From positions 1 to 7,526 of the forward strand of contig CANRLQ010000046.1 in the NCBI GenBank assembly GCA_947631525.1: a stretch of DNA of 7,526 bases, written 5' to 3'. The translations under genes were made by a program, and so were the position numbers. Positions within the stretch are counted from its first letter, which is position 1, and each line of letters starts with the position of its first letter. Under the pieces are notes generated by a model. The model was not told the DNA's origin. It was given only the letters and a program-made list of their open reading frames with translations, and ran no database searches. Positions 5,915 to 7,526 of this stretch are shown in pieces. Source of the DNA: an uncultured Bacilli bacterium (GTDB lineage Bacteria > Bacillota_I > Bacilli_A > RF39 > UBA660).

Positions 5915-7526
5915 ATGAAGAAGTTGATTTTGGTAGATGGTAATAATCTAATTTTTAGAAGTTATTATGCTACTGCATATAATGGTAATTTGATGAAAAA
6001 TAGTAAAGGTTTTCCAACTAATGCTTTATTTGGATTTGTTAATATGATAAATAAAATAATAGAAGAAGAAAAACCAGAGTATATGATTGTTGCTTTTGAT
6101 AAAGGAAAAACATTTAGGCATGAAAAATATAAAGATTATAAAGCAGGTAGAATATCAACTCCAGAAGAGCTAATTATACAAATGCCTAAAGCAAAGGAAC
6201 TATTAAAATTACTTGGAATTGTTTCCCTTGAAATAGATAATTATGAAGCAGATGATATAATTGGTAAATTTGCTAAAGAATGTGATTTAAATAATGACTT
6301 TATTGGAACAATAATAAGTAGTGATAAAGATTTACTCCAGTTAATTAGTGATGATATTGACATGAAATTACTAAAACAAAAGGACTATATTAGATACAAT
6401 AAAAAAACATTTAAAGAAGAATATGGAATAGATCCTATTAATGTAATTGACCTAAAAGCATTAATGGGTGATTCTTCAGATAATATTCCAGGTGTTAAAG
6501 GTATTGGAGAAAAAACAGCTTTAAAATTATTAAATGAATATAAATCATTAGATGGTATATATGAAAATATAGAAAATATAAAAGGTGCTAATCATGATAA
6601 ATTAATAAATGATAAAGAAAATGCTTATATGAGTTATGATTTGGCAACTATTTATAGAGATGTCCCAATATCCTTAACGATTAATGATTTAAAAATAAAA
6701 GAAAAGAATCTTGAAGAATTAAATAAACTTTATGAAGAATTAGAGTTTTATTCATTTATCAAAAAAGAAAATATTAAAAAAGAAAAAACAAAAGAGAAAA
6801 TAAATATATTAAATAATATAAATGATTTAAATATAACAGAAGACAGTGCTTTTTACGTTGAATTGGATAAAACAAATTATCATAATGCTAAAATAATAGG
6901 TATGGCTATTTATAATAATAAACAAAGTATTTATGTTAAAAGTGATCTTGTTGTTGATGTTATAAAAAAGATAAAAGAAAAATTAAAGTATACTTATGAT
7001 TTAAAAAAGATATATGTCAATTTAAAATACTTAAATATTTTGTTAGAACATGTTCAATTTGATACAATGATTGCAGCTTCTTTACTAGATTATAATATTA
7101 AGGATGATATTGCTTACTTGGCTAACACATTTAATTATGATATACAATTTTATGAAAATATTTATTTAAAGAATAAAGAACCAAATGAAGAAGAAATAAT
7201 AAATACAATTTTTTTGAAGGCAAAATTTATTTATGATACATATAATATATTTAAAGAAAAATTAAAAGAAGAGGAATTAGAAAAACTTTTTTATGATATT
7301 GAAATGCCACTTGTAACAGTACTTGGAGATATGGAATATGATGGAGTACATATTGATAAACAAGAACTATTAAAAATGGGTGAGGAAATAAAAATAAAAA
7401 TAGAACTTATAGAAAAAGATATTTATAATGATGCAGGTGAATATTTTAATATATCTTCACCAAAACAATTAGGCGAAATATTATTTGTTAAATTAAAATT
7501 ACCACATGGGAAGAAAAATAAAAGTG
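5915..7526 (+). CDS. polA: DNA polymerase I, N-terminal 537 residues; 3' end outside window
   Basis: Pol I removes RNA primers and fills gaps in replication and repair. The frame is open from ATG 5915 to the window end (537 whole codons of a family near 870-900), so no stop is seen. Residues 1 to about 285 form the 5'-nuclease (FEN) domain: VDGNN with Asp8, RHEKYKDYKAGR (68-79), EADD (111-114), SSDKDL (135-140) and the DNA-binding helix-hairpin-helix GDSSDNIPGVKGIGEKTA (185-202). After a Lys-rich linker (about 283-298), a 3'-5' exonuclease-like domain runs from about 310 to 450. Its first motif reads VELDKTNYH where active enzymes have DxE acids, as in Bacillus Pol I, so proofreading is probably lost. 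FDTM (382-385) is kept. MEYDGVHID (473-481) and SPKQLGEILF (515-524) open the polymerase domain; the catalytic motifs A-C lie beyond the window. It has its own promoter. Confidence 0.96.
   Translation, partial: MKKLILVDGNNLIFRSYYATAYNGNLMKNSKGFPTNALFGFVNMINKIIEEEKPEYMIVAFDKGKTFRHEKYKDYKAGRISTPEELIIQMPKAKELLKLLGIVSLEIDNYEADDIIGKFAKECDLNNDFIGTIISSDKDLLQLISDDIDMKLLKQKDYIRYNKKTFKEEYGIDPINVIDLKALMGDSSDNIPGVKGIGEKTALKLLNEYKSLDGIYENIENIKGANHDKLINDKENAYMSYDLATIYRDVPISLTINDLKIKEKNLEELNKLYEELEFYSFIKKENIKKEKTKEKINILNNINDLNITEDSAFYVELDKTNYHNAKIIGMAIYNNKQSIYVKSDLVVDVIKKIKEKLKYTYDLKKIYVNLKYLNILLEHVQFDTMIAASLLDYNIKDDIAYLANTFNYDIQFYENIYLKNKEPNEEEIINTIFLKAKFIYDTYNIFKEKLKEEELEKLFYDIEMPLVTVLGDMEYDGVHIDKQELLKMGEEIKIKIELIEKDIYNDAGEYFNISSPKQLGEILFVKLKLPHGKKNKS

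Noticed and set aside
1..7526. Mycoplasma code (TGA as Trp) or a mobile element origin
   Set aside because: Trp is TGG and the long frames are open without TGA readthrough. No transposase, integrase, terminal repeat or composition break was seen.

Overview
The window is very AT-rich, tightly packed and coded entirely on the + strand. It carries a Gram-positive-type replicative polymerase (PolC), which points to a low-GC Bacillota/Mycoplasmatota-type bacterium. Tryptophan is encoded by TGG, the long frames contain no in-frame TGA, and the visible stops are TAG and TAA. This supports the standard bacterial code rather than the Mycoplasma code. The Asn-rich surface protein with repeated 'GxGTKxxP[YF]' module ends looks to me like proteins of uncultured gut Bacilli (RF39-like or Erysipelotrichia-like). 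That placement is only an impression.

Layout: (1) 1-615, or 644 in another frame: the 3' end of polC, followed by a hairpin terminator. (2) 765-3085: a two-gene operon behind an extended -10 promoter. It encodes a single-pass, Asn-rich exported protein with two related modules and, 2 nt downstream, a membrane-anchored phosphodiester glycosidase (NAGPA-type) protein. A terminator follows. (3) 3177-5771: a complete P2-type cation (probably Ca2+) ATPase with its own promoter and terminator. (4) 5915-7526: the 5' two thirds of polA (DNA polymerase I), again with its own promoter, cut by the window end before the polymerase active site. There is no gene-free stretch over 300 bases; the gaps of about 90-150 bases hold promoters and terminators.

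The most notable observation is at the polC end. The open frame stops at a TAG (613-615), but the next frame carries the family's usual C-terminal tail, DGLAESSQLSLF, followed by TAA (606-644). QLSLF is the sliding-clamp-binding peptide of PolC. The polymerase therefore appears frameshifted by one base just before its clamp-binding tail. This could be a real mutation, a recoding event or a sequence error. The terminator hairpin starts inside the out-of-frame TAA, just as the second terminator starts inside its gene's stop codon, which supports 642-644 as the ancestral stop.

Other points of interest are the tandem internal duplication in the 426-aa surface protein, its tight coupling to the glycosidase, a Gly-to-Cys change in the PEGLP motif of the ATPase, and a Pol I exonuclease domain without its catalytic acids. 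All three promoters I can identify have TGnTATAAT extended -10 elements. I saw no mobile element, CRISPR array, tRNA or rRNA.
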